Source of the DNA: Plumapathes pennacea
Lineage: Eukaryota; Cnidaria; Anthozoa; Antipatharia; Myriopathidae
DNA: 64,000 nucleotides
Direction: 5' to 3'
Assembly: GCA_964036295.1 (NCBI GenBank)
Contig: OZ038462.1
Span: 9,186,267 to 9,250,266 of the forward strand
This document shows positions 1-9,391 of the stretch, in pieces. How positions within the stretch are numbered: position 1 is the first letter of the stretch; each line of letters starts with the position of its first letter. Below the pieces are notes generated by a model. It was not told the DNA's origin. It made no database searches and saw only the letters and a program-made list of their open reading frames with translations. The position numbers were made by a program, and so were the translations under genes.

Positions 1-380
1 AATCATTCAGCTGAGCCGCCAGCAGCCTCTCAAAAATGTTGTTGAGAGCGGGGAGTACTGTTATTGGCCTGTAGTTAATCTTGTCTAGTTAGTTCTCGTT
101 CCATTTGTGTAGGGGAGTAACTTGGCCCATTTTCCAGCACGCTGGATAATAGCATTGATCGATAGAGCTATAATTATTTTGGCTAGGGACTCTGCTGTTA
201 ATTACAGTTGCTGACTCTTAGAGGTGGGATCATGTTGAATTTGCTCTCTGTTTGTGTGATGAAAACTGAATGCGCTTGACGTGGCGCGTGTCCTATCGTT
301 CTCGTGAATGGCCTCGATGCTTGGATGATTAACAAAGTTTTCACCATGGTCAATCTCATTTATGTCAGCAATACAGTCCA
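1..380 (-). pseudogene. LINE reverse-transcriptase relic, copy 1
   Basis: On the minus strand the sequence reads as the pre-RT and early RT region of a non-LTR retrotransposon. A HENDRTR...FSFHHTNR segment is followed by PLHKWNE, DKINYRPITVLPALNN and IFERLLAAQLND, which match the usual order of such proteins. In-frame stops break it and it continues past the window's left edge. At about 380 it is joined abruptly to a Helitron 3' end. The same chimera is present at 25873, so the junction predates the duplication. The RT assignment rests on motif order only. Confidence 0.7.
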
Positions 381-769
381 GAGTAAAAACAAATTGCACA
401 GGAAGCCTATTTAATTGTACTGCCTCCAATGAATTCAAAATTGGAAAATCAGTGTCCTTTTTTCCCGTTCTACGACGGCCGACCAACTTCAAAATTTGAG
501 TATTAAATTTTGAGAACATGCTTGGCAGACTGTATGAATAAATTTGACGTGCCGACCGTGGGAAATACGCGTACTTCGTCACGCAATCGACTCTTTTTTC
601 AACGCAAAAGTATAACACACACCATTCTTTTTCTCCTGCGTGTAGCACTTGACTTCGAAGAAAAGATTGCGTCAACATTTCGGTAAAACAAAGGCTACTC
701 TTGTTGGGAGTACGTAAAAGTCCCATCAATGGCAGAGCAAGGGGGTATCTGCGATTATTGTATTTCTAG
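381..769 (+). mobile_element. Helitron 3' end fused to LINE relic, copy 1
   Basis: These 390 bases match the 3' portions of the complete Helitron-like elements at 30182-31682 and 48576-50093. They end in CTAG followed by T, the classical Helitron CTRR terminus with a T at the target. The 5' part of the element is missing and replaced by LINE sequence. Confidence 0.65.
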
Positions 770-1173
770 TTATTTTGAGCAATAGTGTTCGGAGTAAGCC
801 GTCAGTTTACGATTTGGTGGCCGCCATATTTGGAGTGTTCCAGATGCTCGGTGTCAAGGTTGTAAACGGACACACAAAGAGCCATTGATATATCCATCCC
901 GTTCCATCCAAAATTTAAGCTCCCCTCCCCTCCCCCGGGAAGCGAATTCCCACGCAAGGATGGTTACCCCCTCCCGCAATCTGATTATATTAGAGACCTT
1001 AAGCAACAGGACGGGACAGCACGACGGCGACGGCAGATCCGCGAGAGGATTGGGCAGAGAACGCGGTCGTGTCATGCATGTTCCAAGTACTTAAACAGTA
1101 GCACGACGACTGAAGAGAACATCGGATAAGCTGATTAGTTTTATTGTACCATTGTAGAATACTAGCGATGGCC
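770..1173. other. Repeat-derived spacer, no gene seen
   Basis: No coding region is supported. A GC-rich stretch near 915-1020 (CCCGGGAAGCGAATTCCCAC) recurs in inverted orientation near 5985-6070, and its inner end (AAGCAACAGGACGGGA) is inverted near 1800-1830. These look like remains of transposon termini. The same arrangement occurs in copy 2 (26465-26650), where about 60 bp of AT-rich sequence is added at about 26403-26465. Confidence 0.5.
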
Positions 1174-1538
1174 AAACTACAGAATATCCCGCACTAGAAG
1201 GGCTATCTGCGTATCCGGATACGCGGATACGCGGTGAAGTCAGACCACCCCTCCCCCTAACTTTTTGAAGTACTATATGAAGTGGATACGCGGATACGTA
1301 GTGAAGGTAGACCACCCCTCCCCCTTAGTTTTTGAAGTACCAAAAACTTAGGGGGAGGGATGGTCTAATTCCACTGCGTATCCGCGTATCCACTTCCACA
1401 TATACTTCAAAAACGTAGGGGGAGGGGTGGTCTAACTGCAATGTATTCCTCTGAAGAGGGTGGTCTAGCTTGACTGCGTATCCGCGTATCCACCGTTTTC
1501 TAGGGGTGCTCCAAAAAATGCGGAGTATTCTGTAGTTT
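1174..1538. mobile_element. Foldback MITE with GGATACGCGGATACGC motifs, copy a
   Basis: A 365-bp non-coding element. Its ends AAACTACAGAATATCCCGCA and TGCGGAGTATTCTGTAGTTT are inverted repeats with two mismatches. The interior is a mirror-like series of GTATCCGCGTATCC / GGATACGCGGATAC units alternating with ACCACCCCTCCCCC blocks, so almost the whole element can fold back. Copies lie at 26730-27094 and 45971-46315. No ORF, so it would depend on a transposase supplied elsewhere. Confidence 0.8.
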
Positions 1539-2041
1539 AAATCGATATACTCCGTAATAAAAAAATACTGAAGTACCTTTCATTCGGCTCGAGAAGATGT
1601 TGAGTGTTCCTCGTTTAGGTTTCAGCTCGTAAACACAATCTTTCTGGCCTAAAATAAACGAAAAAATACGACGTTGTCACCACGACGTGAGATCACTTGT
1701 TTTGCCGTCGGTGACGGCGCAGGAAGGGGGAGCTATCATGTTCGGGCATGCGCAATGCATTGCCTGAGCGGGAATTTTACTTCCGGAGACGTCGCGTCCT
1801 CTCTCCCGTCCTGTTGCTTAAGGTCTCTAATATGTCAGCGGTCGCCCCATTGTATTAATAACTAACCAACCTTCAAGCAGCGGTAATTTTCGCGCTGTTA
1901 TGGTTTCTTTCTATTTGCCGTTTTCTGTGTTCGTGTTAGGTAGCATCGTTCCAAAATGTAAATAAAAAAAGGATGATCTGTGAATAACTCGTTACCAGCG
2001 AAACCCCTTGTCACCCTTGACAACAAAAGAGACAGTAAAGT
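1539..2041. other. Repeat-derived spacer, no gene seen
   Basis: Contains the inverted partner of the 990-1016 motif (GTCCTGTTGCTTAAGGTCTC) near 1807-1830. No exon-like pattern or recognisable protein was found. The stretch is matched at 27095-27596 in copy 2. Confidence 0.4.
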
Positions 2042-3240
2042 GGTGTTACACTGGTCAGTTTGCAACGATGCGATGTTGCGCTAAAAATCGTTGAGGTGTA
2101 ACATAATCAGTGGCAATTTCCGGCAATTCTACTTTTTTGTTGAAACTCGAATTTGGAATCACGAAAATAAAGGAAAAACCAATTCTTAGCGCTATTCTTT
2201 CTCGGGAAAGTTGAAATACCCCAATTATTTTCTACGTCGTTGTATTCGGTCTGCAACGTAAATATTCTTGACCTTTCTGAATAAAAATCTCGATCTTTTC
2301 TGAGATTTGTTCCGGCCAGTAGTTTGGGAAAATGTCAGACATTTTCTCACGTTTGTCTGTCGGTTCATGTCTCGGAACAAGCCTTTCTCATGCTGTTCCC
2401 ACGTGACTTTGCAAAAAAACAACTTCGCGCCACTTGCTCGCCGGGTTTTGGCGCGACGACACGTGCACGGCAAGATGTCTTTTGTAAATGTTAAACGAAA
2501 GGGCAAACTGGTGAAGGTAGAAATATCAGACTTAACAGTTAAAAGCATTTCAATGATCTTTAAGTATCACCGCTCCTTCAATTTCATCTTCCAGGTAAAC
2601 TCCTTTCATCGCATTCAACTTAAAGATCATTGAAATGCTTTTAACTCAGTGTTAAGTCTGACATTTTTACCTTAACCAGTTTGCCCTTTCGTTTAACTTT
2701 TACAAAAGACATCTCGCCGTGCACGTGTCGTCGCGCCAAAACCCGGCGAGCAAGTGGCCCGAAGTTGTTTATACGAAAAGTCACGTGGGAACCGCATGAG
2801 AAAGGCTCGTTCCGAGACACGAACCGACAGACAAACGTGAGAAAATGTCTGACATTTGCCCAAACCTGCTGGCCGGAACAAATCTCAGAAAAGATCGAGA
2901 TTTTTATTCAGAAAAGGTCGAGAATATTTACGTTGCAGACCGTATGCAACGAAGTAGAAAATAATTGGGGTATTTTAACTTTCCCAAGAAAGAAGAGCGC
3001 TAATAATTGGTTTTTCCTTTATTTTCGTGATTCCAAATTCAAGTTTCAACAAAAAAGTAGAATTGCCGGAAATTGCCACTGATTCAACATCCCATTGTGA
3101 ACGATTTTTTTGCGATGTTTGCAGTGCTGCAACGCGTTGCAAGTTTTTGAAAGCGATTAAAAAACTTGCAACGCCGCTGCGTGGATTTGGAGCAAATTGG
3201 CGTTGCAAATCGCTTCAGGCAAAGTACTAAACATTCAAGT
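2042..3240. mobile_element. hAT-like MITE relic split by a foldback element
   Basis: 2042-2104 plus 3085-3240 together match the non-interrupted relic at 27597-27785 and, in reverse, the intact MITE at 41144-41371. The left end begins GGTGTTACACTGG and the interior is rich in TTGCAACG-type words. The right terminal repeat is lost. The 980-bp foldback at 2105-3084 interrupts it; copy 2 keeps the joined sequence GGTGTAACACCCCATTGTG. Confidence 0.65.
2105..3084. mobile_element. 980-bp foldback element with arms of about 460 bp
   Basis: The left arm (2105 to about 2563) and right arm (about 2620-3084) are near-perfect reverse complements around a loop of about 56 bp. The termini are AATCAGTGGCAATTTCCGGC and its exact complement. 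AACAT lies at or next to both junctions, compatible with a short target duplication. Copy 2 lacks the element and supplies the empty site at about 27655. Each arm carries a short gene-like stretch reading MSFVNVKRKGKLVKVEISDL from 2475, followed by a possible splice donor in the loop (CAG/GTAAAC at 2594). It may be a captured 5' gene fragment or the start of a transposon ORF. Confidence 0.85.
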
Positions 3241-3418
3241 GAACCTGTTCCCGGCGATAATTCAGTTGTTGCGACTACTCGAGCCTTGTTAAAAATGAAA
3301 TCAAGTTTCTACAGCAAAACCCGCATGTCCGCATCGAAAGAGATTTACAGCTACTGCTTTTTAGATGGGACTACGTTGAACTGTTCATATGGGACGGTTT
3401 ACCTAGCTAGCCGTTAAG

Positions 3419-5432
3419 GGGGGAGTCTGGTTGGAAATGTGGTATCAAACGTTCAGAAGGTGGATTTTTTATTTTGTATGCCATTGTACAGCTAAACTAT
3501 CCAACTTTCAATTTTCAATAGTTTTATGGATAGAATCTTTTGCGGAAGACCAAAAAATGCGAAATTCGAGAGGTCGTTTATCTCTGTTGATCCGTTGCCA
3601 TTGGCAACCAATGCAAACAAAAGCCTTTTATTCTGCTTGTGATGCTTCAAATCGTGACAAAAGTGCTTCCGAGGCTTCACAGGTTCCGGCAGTCCTTTCC
3701 AGCCTCCTGCATGTGGCAGTGTCGGGCCTGGCTACCAAGCATTGTTGAGTTGCGCGTCCTTTGTTACTAGCGAGTTTGTTGTGTGAAATCGGTCCTCGAA
3801 AATCATGCCTAAAGGAGAGCGATACGGCCGTAAACAGTCCGTAAATCAAGGAAAATATCAGAGAAGGAAGAAAAGGTTCAAAGGAACTCCAAAGCAAGCC
3901 CGGGCGAGCGAAGACCAGCCCAGACAAACTGCTGTTGAAGTCACCTTTGTCGGCGAAGACGATGTGTTCTGAGCGAGCAAGTTCCGCAGCCTGCTGCGTC
4001 AGTTTCATCCCGAAAACTTCCCGTTCAGTGTTCCGAAAGTTCTTCAGACGAAATGATTGATGAAACTGGCGAAATACCAGAGGGATATTGGCTCATTTCA
4101 ATGGAGAGTCTGAAAGAATTTGTCAAGAGGATTCACTCAAACTCGCCATGTGCTTCAGGTGAGATATTTTTCGCGTTGCATGTCAAACTCTTCGACTGAT
4201 GTTTCGCTATTACATTAATCTCCTCATTTACGTAAATACTGAATTGTTGTTGCGCATATTTTTTCATTGTAGATCACCTTGAACTTCGAGAAATGCCACA
4301 AAGTCAGTTTGGTTTCAGAAGCAGCATTTATGCAAATTGCAGTGATTGTGGTTTGCCTGAGTTCTTGGCAATCGGTCACCACAATGCCTCTGGCAATGGT
4401 CCCAGGACATTGCAAGGGAGGGATGTCAACAGGCGAGTGGTTTATGCTGCCTTTGAGATGGGAATTGGTAGAGGGGATGGCCAAGTTCTGTGAAATCCTG
4501 AACATGCCCTTTTCCATATCAAGGGACACATGGTATGCCCATGAAAATGTTTTAGACCACGCCCACTCTCTAAGTGTTGGTTGCCACACCAGTGATGAGA
4601 GCAAAAGGAGAGATTCCACACGAATTTTGAGAGCAGAGAAGAGGATTGATGTGCAGCACAAGAAATACAGGGTGGCGCGGAGGCTGGCAAGACAGAAACA
4701 CGAGGAGGAGAGACTGCAAAATGAGGGCACAACTTATGGAGCTGGTGCTTTCCATGAGCTGACTGTTGCTTCAGAACCAGCCAGAAAGAAAAGAAAGAGA
4801 TAAAAACATGCATTCTTGAGTCTGGGTGACATTTTGGAATGAAAGATTGGTGATAGTTCTGCTCTGGCTTTCATTACTATCATTCTCAGAGTTTAGTGAC
4901 GATTTCCCGAAAACAGTGTATTTCGCATATTTTAGCTGCCCCCTTGTGCTTTTTTTTTTCAGATTTTATCCAATTGCCACCAAATTTGGCCCAGTTGTTC
5001 ATGTGAGGCTCTTCTACAAACCTATGGAGCCTTTTTTCATTTTATCAAATTCTCTTAGAGTTATTGCATGTTATGTTTTCAGAGACTTAATGACATTGCC
5101 ATAGCAACACAATTTCGTCAAACCCAAAATCGCTCCATAGGTTTGTAGTGCAAGGTGTCTAGTGTCATTGAGACAAATACTAGCCTTCCCAATTTAATAG
5201 GCTAGAAAAAAAAGGTATGGGGGGTGAATTCAGTGAAAATATTGTGAAAATGACATTCAGGTTAATATTTAACTTATAATGTCCTTATTATGGTATGTAG
5301 ATCACTTCTATTATACATCATTCCATTCTGTAGCATCCTGCAAAATTTCATCATCCTGCATTAAAAAGCTGATTTTTTATAGGCTTTACAAGTTGGGTCC
5401 ATTTTACACCCAATTTCCAACCAGACTCCCCC
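3419..5432 (+). mobile_element. MULE-type DNA transposon, about 2.0 kb, 20-bp perfect TIRs
   Basis: The left end GGGGGAGTCTGGTTGGAAAT (3419-3438) is exactly complementary to the right end (5413-5432). Copy 2 of the duplication lacks the element and runs directly from CTAGCCGTTAA into CCCCTCAAAACC near 27985, with about 10 extra bases that could be an excision scar. No clean target duplication is seen. It carries a broken, intron-containing transposase-like gene at 3805-4803. The rest (4804-5432) shows no coding signal. Confidence 0.8.
3805..4803 (+). pseudogene. Mutator-like transposase gene, frameshifted and internally deleted
   Basis: Exon 1 starts MPKGERYGRKQSVNQGKYQR, a basic N terminus seen in Mutator-like proteins of invertebrates. 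It stops early at TGA 3970-3972, where a frame change is needed. It resumes as EGYWLISMESLKEFVKRIHS up to a donor near 4157 (CTTCAG/GTGAG), with the acceptor near 4272 (TTGTAG). Exon 2 has YANCSDCG and DVNRRVVYAAFEMGIGR, then a second frame change near 4470 into GMAKFCEILNMPFSISRDTW. It jumps to a basic C terminus ending at TAA 4801-4803. The catalytic DDE core seems missing. It matches the order of the cnidarian Mutator-like domain from memory of the family, so a database search is needed for certainty. Confidence 0.6.
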
Positions 5433-6340
5433 TCAAAACCTCTTCTCGGGGGGAGGGGGAGGGGGTGAAAACCTTCATAGTTTTGAGTCGGAGTGTTCTC
5501 AAAACCCTTGCCCTACTTCAAACTAAAACTGTACGATTTTTCAACCCTATTTAAAAAAATATACATGAGATTATTTGACCCTTTTTCAGACTCTATATAC
5601 CAAAACATTTTACCCTATTTCTGCAACCAAATACCAAAATATGCAAAATCTACCATTTTAGACCAAAAAGACAAAATAGATCCCCTTTTGCAGCCTCAAA
5701 AATGTTAAAAAACGATACTGCCTTTGAGGCGGCGCATGCAGTATTGACGGGACCCTCCCCTCCCCCCTCCGAGATATTTTTCTTTGATTCACGTTGATTT
5801 TAGTCACAATTACTAAATTTACACGAAGCGTTAATTTTCTATAAAAGAGTATCGTATGCACGTTTAAAATAAAACGCTTTAGGAACTTAGATATTTTATA
5901 CTTTACGTCTTTCTTCGTACACGCTATTTTACTCCGATGTGACGTTTATTTATCACTGCACTTCCGTCATATTACTGTTGAGGGGCGACCGCTGACATAA
6001 TATAATCAGACTGCGGGAGTGGGTAACCATCCTTACGTGGGAATTCGCTTCCCCCCTCCCCCCGGGTCTTATTCTTGCTGAGTTTAACCTGACCAGTGAC
6101 GCACAGCTTTCTCTTCTCTTGGCACACTTTTGTCCAGAGTCGCCAACTGATTTATAGAAATGTGGTCTGGCAGTGCAGCTTGAGGGAAAGAGATCTACCG
6201 TGAGACCTGAAGAGAGGTCGTGAGATCTGATGTAGCATAAATACAAAACCAAGTGTGCGCTGCTTACACTAAGAACTACTAACGTCTCGTGGAAGGGGAA
6301 GGGATGTTTAAGGTTTGATTCATTCATTGATTCATTCATT
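5433..6340. other. Repeat-derived spacer with C-rich and inverted motifs
   Basis: Conserved in copy 2 (about 27990-28890). Holds G-rich CGGGGGGAGGGGGAGGGGG near 5448, a C-rich block near 5752-5770, and the inverted partner of the 915-1020 motif at 5985-6070. Short ORFs here are not conserved between the copies and are not called as genes. Confidence 0.45.
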
Positions 6341-6540
6341 TTTTATTTTGCACTATTTTTCTTTTTTTCTTTTACAGATAGGTAGGAACATGTTAGAAAA
6401 AAAGCCAGAAAATAGGCATTATTGTTAGATATGTTTAGGTGAATGTGCGTAGTTGTCAAAGTAGCCATGCAGCTTTCGAGTTGACCACTACCATAGGTAT
6501 CTAAAATGTCGAGGGAAATATGGTACACATGGCAGGAATA

Positions 6541-6910
6541 GCAAAAAAAAAAAAAAAAAAAAAAGTCACAGAAACTAGATATAAGAATAGGAAAAAAAAT
6601 ACTAACTATAGAAATGTATTAACAATAGGAAAGAGGAACTATTTTCTATAAGTTTTACAGGTTCTATATATAGGAATAAATTACATTGGCTTGCTAGGAA
6701 ATAAAAAATCGATTGATTTAGTACATATTCAATATATAGTAATAATAGGAAAACTTTACAGAAGTTAGATATAGGAATAGGAAATTAAAAAAATACTGAT
6801 AGAAAGGCATTAACAATATAGGAGATAGGAACTAATTTCTATGTATTCTAGAGACTGTATACAGGAACGAAGTACATTGATATACTAGGTAATATATAAT
6901 ATAATGATTC
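6541..6910. repeat. Poly(A) tract plus tandem duplication of about 200 bp
   Basis: A run of about 22 A at 6542-6564 is followed by two imperfect copies of an AT-rich unit beginning around AACTAGATATAAGAATAGGA (about 6572 and 6761). Copy 2 of the large duplication (29105-29260) has a shorter poly(A) and only one unit. Confidence 0.65.
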
Positions 6911-6924
6911 AATACATATACTCA

Positions 6925-7955
6925 TTTTAGTATTACTGGCTGTCAAGAAGGAACAACTTATAATCTTTTTTGAAGGCTCTTTTAGATGAGGTTTCGATTT
7001 TTAGAGGGATTCTTGGACCAAGTATACTTTAGATGCCAAAAAATGACCGTCGATCGACTGTCGGTCGACGGCCAATCGACCGTCAGTCGGTAGTCGACCG
7101 ACTGTCTACTGACTTTCGACCGACTGCCGGTAGAAGGTCGGCCGACGGTCTATAGAAAGTCAGTAGAAAGTCGGTCGGAAGTCAATCGACGGTCGACCGA
7201 CAGTCTGTCGACAGTTGACTACCGATTTCTCAGACGACGGTCGGTCGACCGTCGGCCGATCATCGGTGGGATGGTTGACCGTCGGTCGACAGTCGCCCGA
7301 TCGTCGGCCGACAGTCGACCGACGATTCTAAAACAATGGCGATTTGATTATCCTAGTGTTTGTAAGCGATGGAGCGCTATGCAAGACATAGGAAGACCGT
7401 CAACCGACCTTCGATCGACGGTCATTTTTGGCAGCTAAAGTATACTTGGTCCGGATTGAGGCAAAAGAGACTTCAATCTAGAAGAGCCATAGTTTGTCCT
7501 GGAAGCTGGTCTGTATAGATTGCTATTTGAGGCATATCTAATGTCATAGTTGTGGATTTCAGAAGCAGATGGAATTAGTTCAATAAAGTGTTCTGGAATA
7601 TTTGTGCTATCATAAGGGTAGAGATTTTAAACTTAAAGGCATTCTCAAGATTGAGTATGTCTAGGAGTTTATAGTATGGATCAGCACTTTTTCTTTGATT
7701 TTTTGCGAAAAATATAGATCGCATACATGTATTTTGTTTTGTTTTGATTACTTGTGGTCGAGATTTGCAGGCAGTGCCCCAGCTCATTAGGCCATTAGTA
7801 GTTAATATATGGGTAGATTAGTGTATAATACAGTTGCTTAAGGGTACTAATGGAGTTTATTTAAAATACCTATATTCTTTGCAAGTTTATTATTTACATG
7901 TTTTATTTGTGCATCCCATTGTGCATCCCATTGTAGGTGGTTATCAATATTTTAT
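6925..7955 (-). pseudogene. LINE C-terminal coding relic, interrupted by a TCGAC element
   Basis: Minus-strand translation gives the tail of a non-LTR retrotransposon. Reading 5' to 3' from 7955: HLQWDAQWDAQIKHVNNKLA, then KNIGILNKL, SWGTACKSR, RSIFFAKNQRKSADPYYKLL, ASEIHNYDIRYASNSNLYRP and RTNYGSSRLKSLLPQS. After the inserted element at 7015-7452 it ends IPLKIETSSKRAFKKDYKLF and a stop near 6945. Frameshifts are present. A 14-bp direct repeat (GTGCATCCCATT) duplicates WDAQ. The same relic in copy 2 is split across 29290-29371 and 36668-38043. Confidence 0.7.
7015..7452. mobile_element. Foldback MITE built of TCGAC repeats, copy 1
   Basis: The 438-bp element has exact 18-bp ends GGACCAAGTATACTTTAG / CTAAAGTATACTTGGTCC, extending with one change to about 45 bp. 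The interior is a degenerate series of (G/C)TCGACCGAC and TCGGTCGAC words in both orientations, highly self-complementary. It has landed inside the LINE tail. There is no ORF. Confidence 0.8.
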
Positions 7956-7965
7956 CTGTTTCCTG

Positions 7966-8109
7966 TGACGTCATCGGCTCATCCGGGGAATCCCGGAAAT
8001 TAAATCAGCTCCACACGGGCGAAGGAGAAGCTGGAAGAGTGCGGTGTAGTAAAGATGATCTCTTTGATGGAATAGTTGACTTCTCTTTGGCGGAAACGCT
8101 TCAAAGAAG
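7966..8109 (+). promoter_or_regulatory. Candidate NLR1 promoter and 5'UTR exon: CRE, kappaB and ETS-like motifs
   Basis: Immediately downstream of the LINE relic are TGACGTCA (7966-7973, a perfect CRE/ATF palindrome), GGGGAATCCC (7985-7994, fits the kappaB consensus GGGRNWYYCC) and CCGGAAAT (ETS-like). All are kept at 38159-38195 in front of NLR2. AAG/GTAATC at 8109/8110 could be a 5'UTR donor paired with TTGTTGCTTAG ending at 9372, 19 bp before the start codon. Motifs are seen; promoter activity and splicing are inferred. Confidence 0.45.
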
Positions 8110-8737
8110 GTAATCTGACCAATTTAATGTACAGGTATTCGTTCTTCCTGGTTTGTGTGGTTCGGAAAGTGTGCGGTGTGTCAAAAGTTAAGCAAGACCA
8201 AGCTACCACAACGGCTCGTTTTGTTTCGTTGCAAATTCGACTCTGATCACTCGAACTAGGTGCAGATTTCGTTACACGAAGCTTTATGAGTGCTACTGCT
8301 TTGCATTTAGTCGACAACTACATAGATATGTGGATGTCTTCTTGTGAGATTTGCCAACGGTTGGCAGACACGATTATGATAGGTTTTGTGCCAAATTTAC
8401 GTGTAGTTCGCTTTGATTTTGTGTTTTGGAAAGAAAGATGTGAACTGATCAGACTGTAGAAAGGCCAAAATATTCGATAAAACGATACCAAATGACCCGA
8501 AAGGGTTTCTTCACTGCCCACGAAAACGGAAGTGTAATCAAATACTTGGAATTCATTTCCTGCATTCAGGACTGCACGCCTCGTGACTTGTGGGCATATT
8601 TTATATTATTTTTTCAATTGCTCTCTTCACCGACTTTTACACTGAATTGTTCACATGTTAAACCTGTGATACCTATATATTTATAGCTGACCCTAATACT
8701 GTTGGCAAATGGTTTGAACCCAGGAGTTTGAACAGTA
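8110..8737. other. NLR1 5' flank or 5'UTR intron, no gene seen
   Basis: Conserved with 38302-38925 in copy 2. Overlapping short ORFs on the minus strand change frame between copies, so no protein is supported. Confidence 0.4.
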
Positions 8738-9352
8738 GGTTGGTTGTGATCGTCCGGGTTAGAGCAGACTTCAGGAAGACTGTTGTTGGTGACTGACGTT
8801 TCTACTACCTAAGTAGAAGTCATCTTCAGAGTCAAGTGAAAGGATTCGTTAGATGGTGGTATTGATGTCTCTAGTTGTTGAAGTGATTGGTTCATTTTTT
8901 AGGTCAATTCCAGCTGTAGCCATCTCCCCTGGGCAATCCCGGGGATCTGTCAGACCTGGTTGCCCCGGGGACAGGAAATTTGCATGAGAACCATAAAAAG
9001 TTAATAGGAAAAGAGTGGAAGATTGAGTTAAATTGCCAGTTTTTCCTTGCCTGGGAGCAGGGAGTTTGTATCCTGCATGCATGAAAAGTAACCCTGGGGG
9101 AAGATTGTAACAGCTGGAATTGATTGATGCATTATAGTTCAGTTGTATTTTGAAACACAGTTGAACCGACCTTAAGATGACGAAACAGAGCCTGAATCAC
9201 TTCAATGGTCAGAGACATAAACATTGCCATCTGACGAATCCTTTCACTCGACTCTGAAGACTTCTGATGACTTCTGCTCAGGTAGTCAAAACGTCAGTCA
9301 GATACAACAGTCTTCCTGGAGACTACTCTAATCTGGACAATCACAACTAACC
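8738..9352. mobile_element. 615-bp MITE with long inverted ends just upstream of NLR1
   Basis: Left end GGTTGGTTGTGATCGTCC and right end GGACAATCACAACTAACC are inverted. The complementarity continues imperfectly for more than 100 bp per side, including GTCATCTTCAGAGTC / GACTCTGAAGA. It ends 39 bp before the NLR1 start codon. An equivalent copy is at 38926-39537, so it was present before duplication. Confidence 0.75.
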
Positions 9353-9391
9353 TTCCTAATATTGTTGCTTAGAGTTTAGATCCTAAAGACA

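Noticed and set aside
202..729. Minus-strand ORF of 175 aa
   Set aside because: It crosses the junction between Helitron 3' sequence and LINE sequence, and the copy at 25695-26226 is broken into two frames. Not a gene.
4826..5104. 92-aa ORF in the MULE
   Set aside because: Hydrophobic read-through of T-rich non-coding sequence without homology or conserved partner.
7030..7330. Regular short repeats that could be mistaken for a CRISPR array
   Set aside because: No constant repeat-spacer periodicity; eukaryotic context; bounded by transposon inverted ends.
8700..8735. GGTTTGAACCCAGG, resembling a tRNA T-arm
   Set aside because: No acceptor stem, D-arm or anticodon arm could be folded around it.
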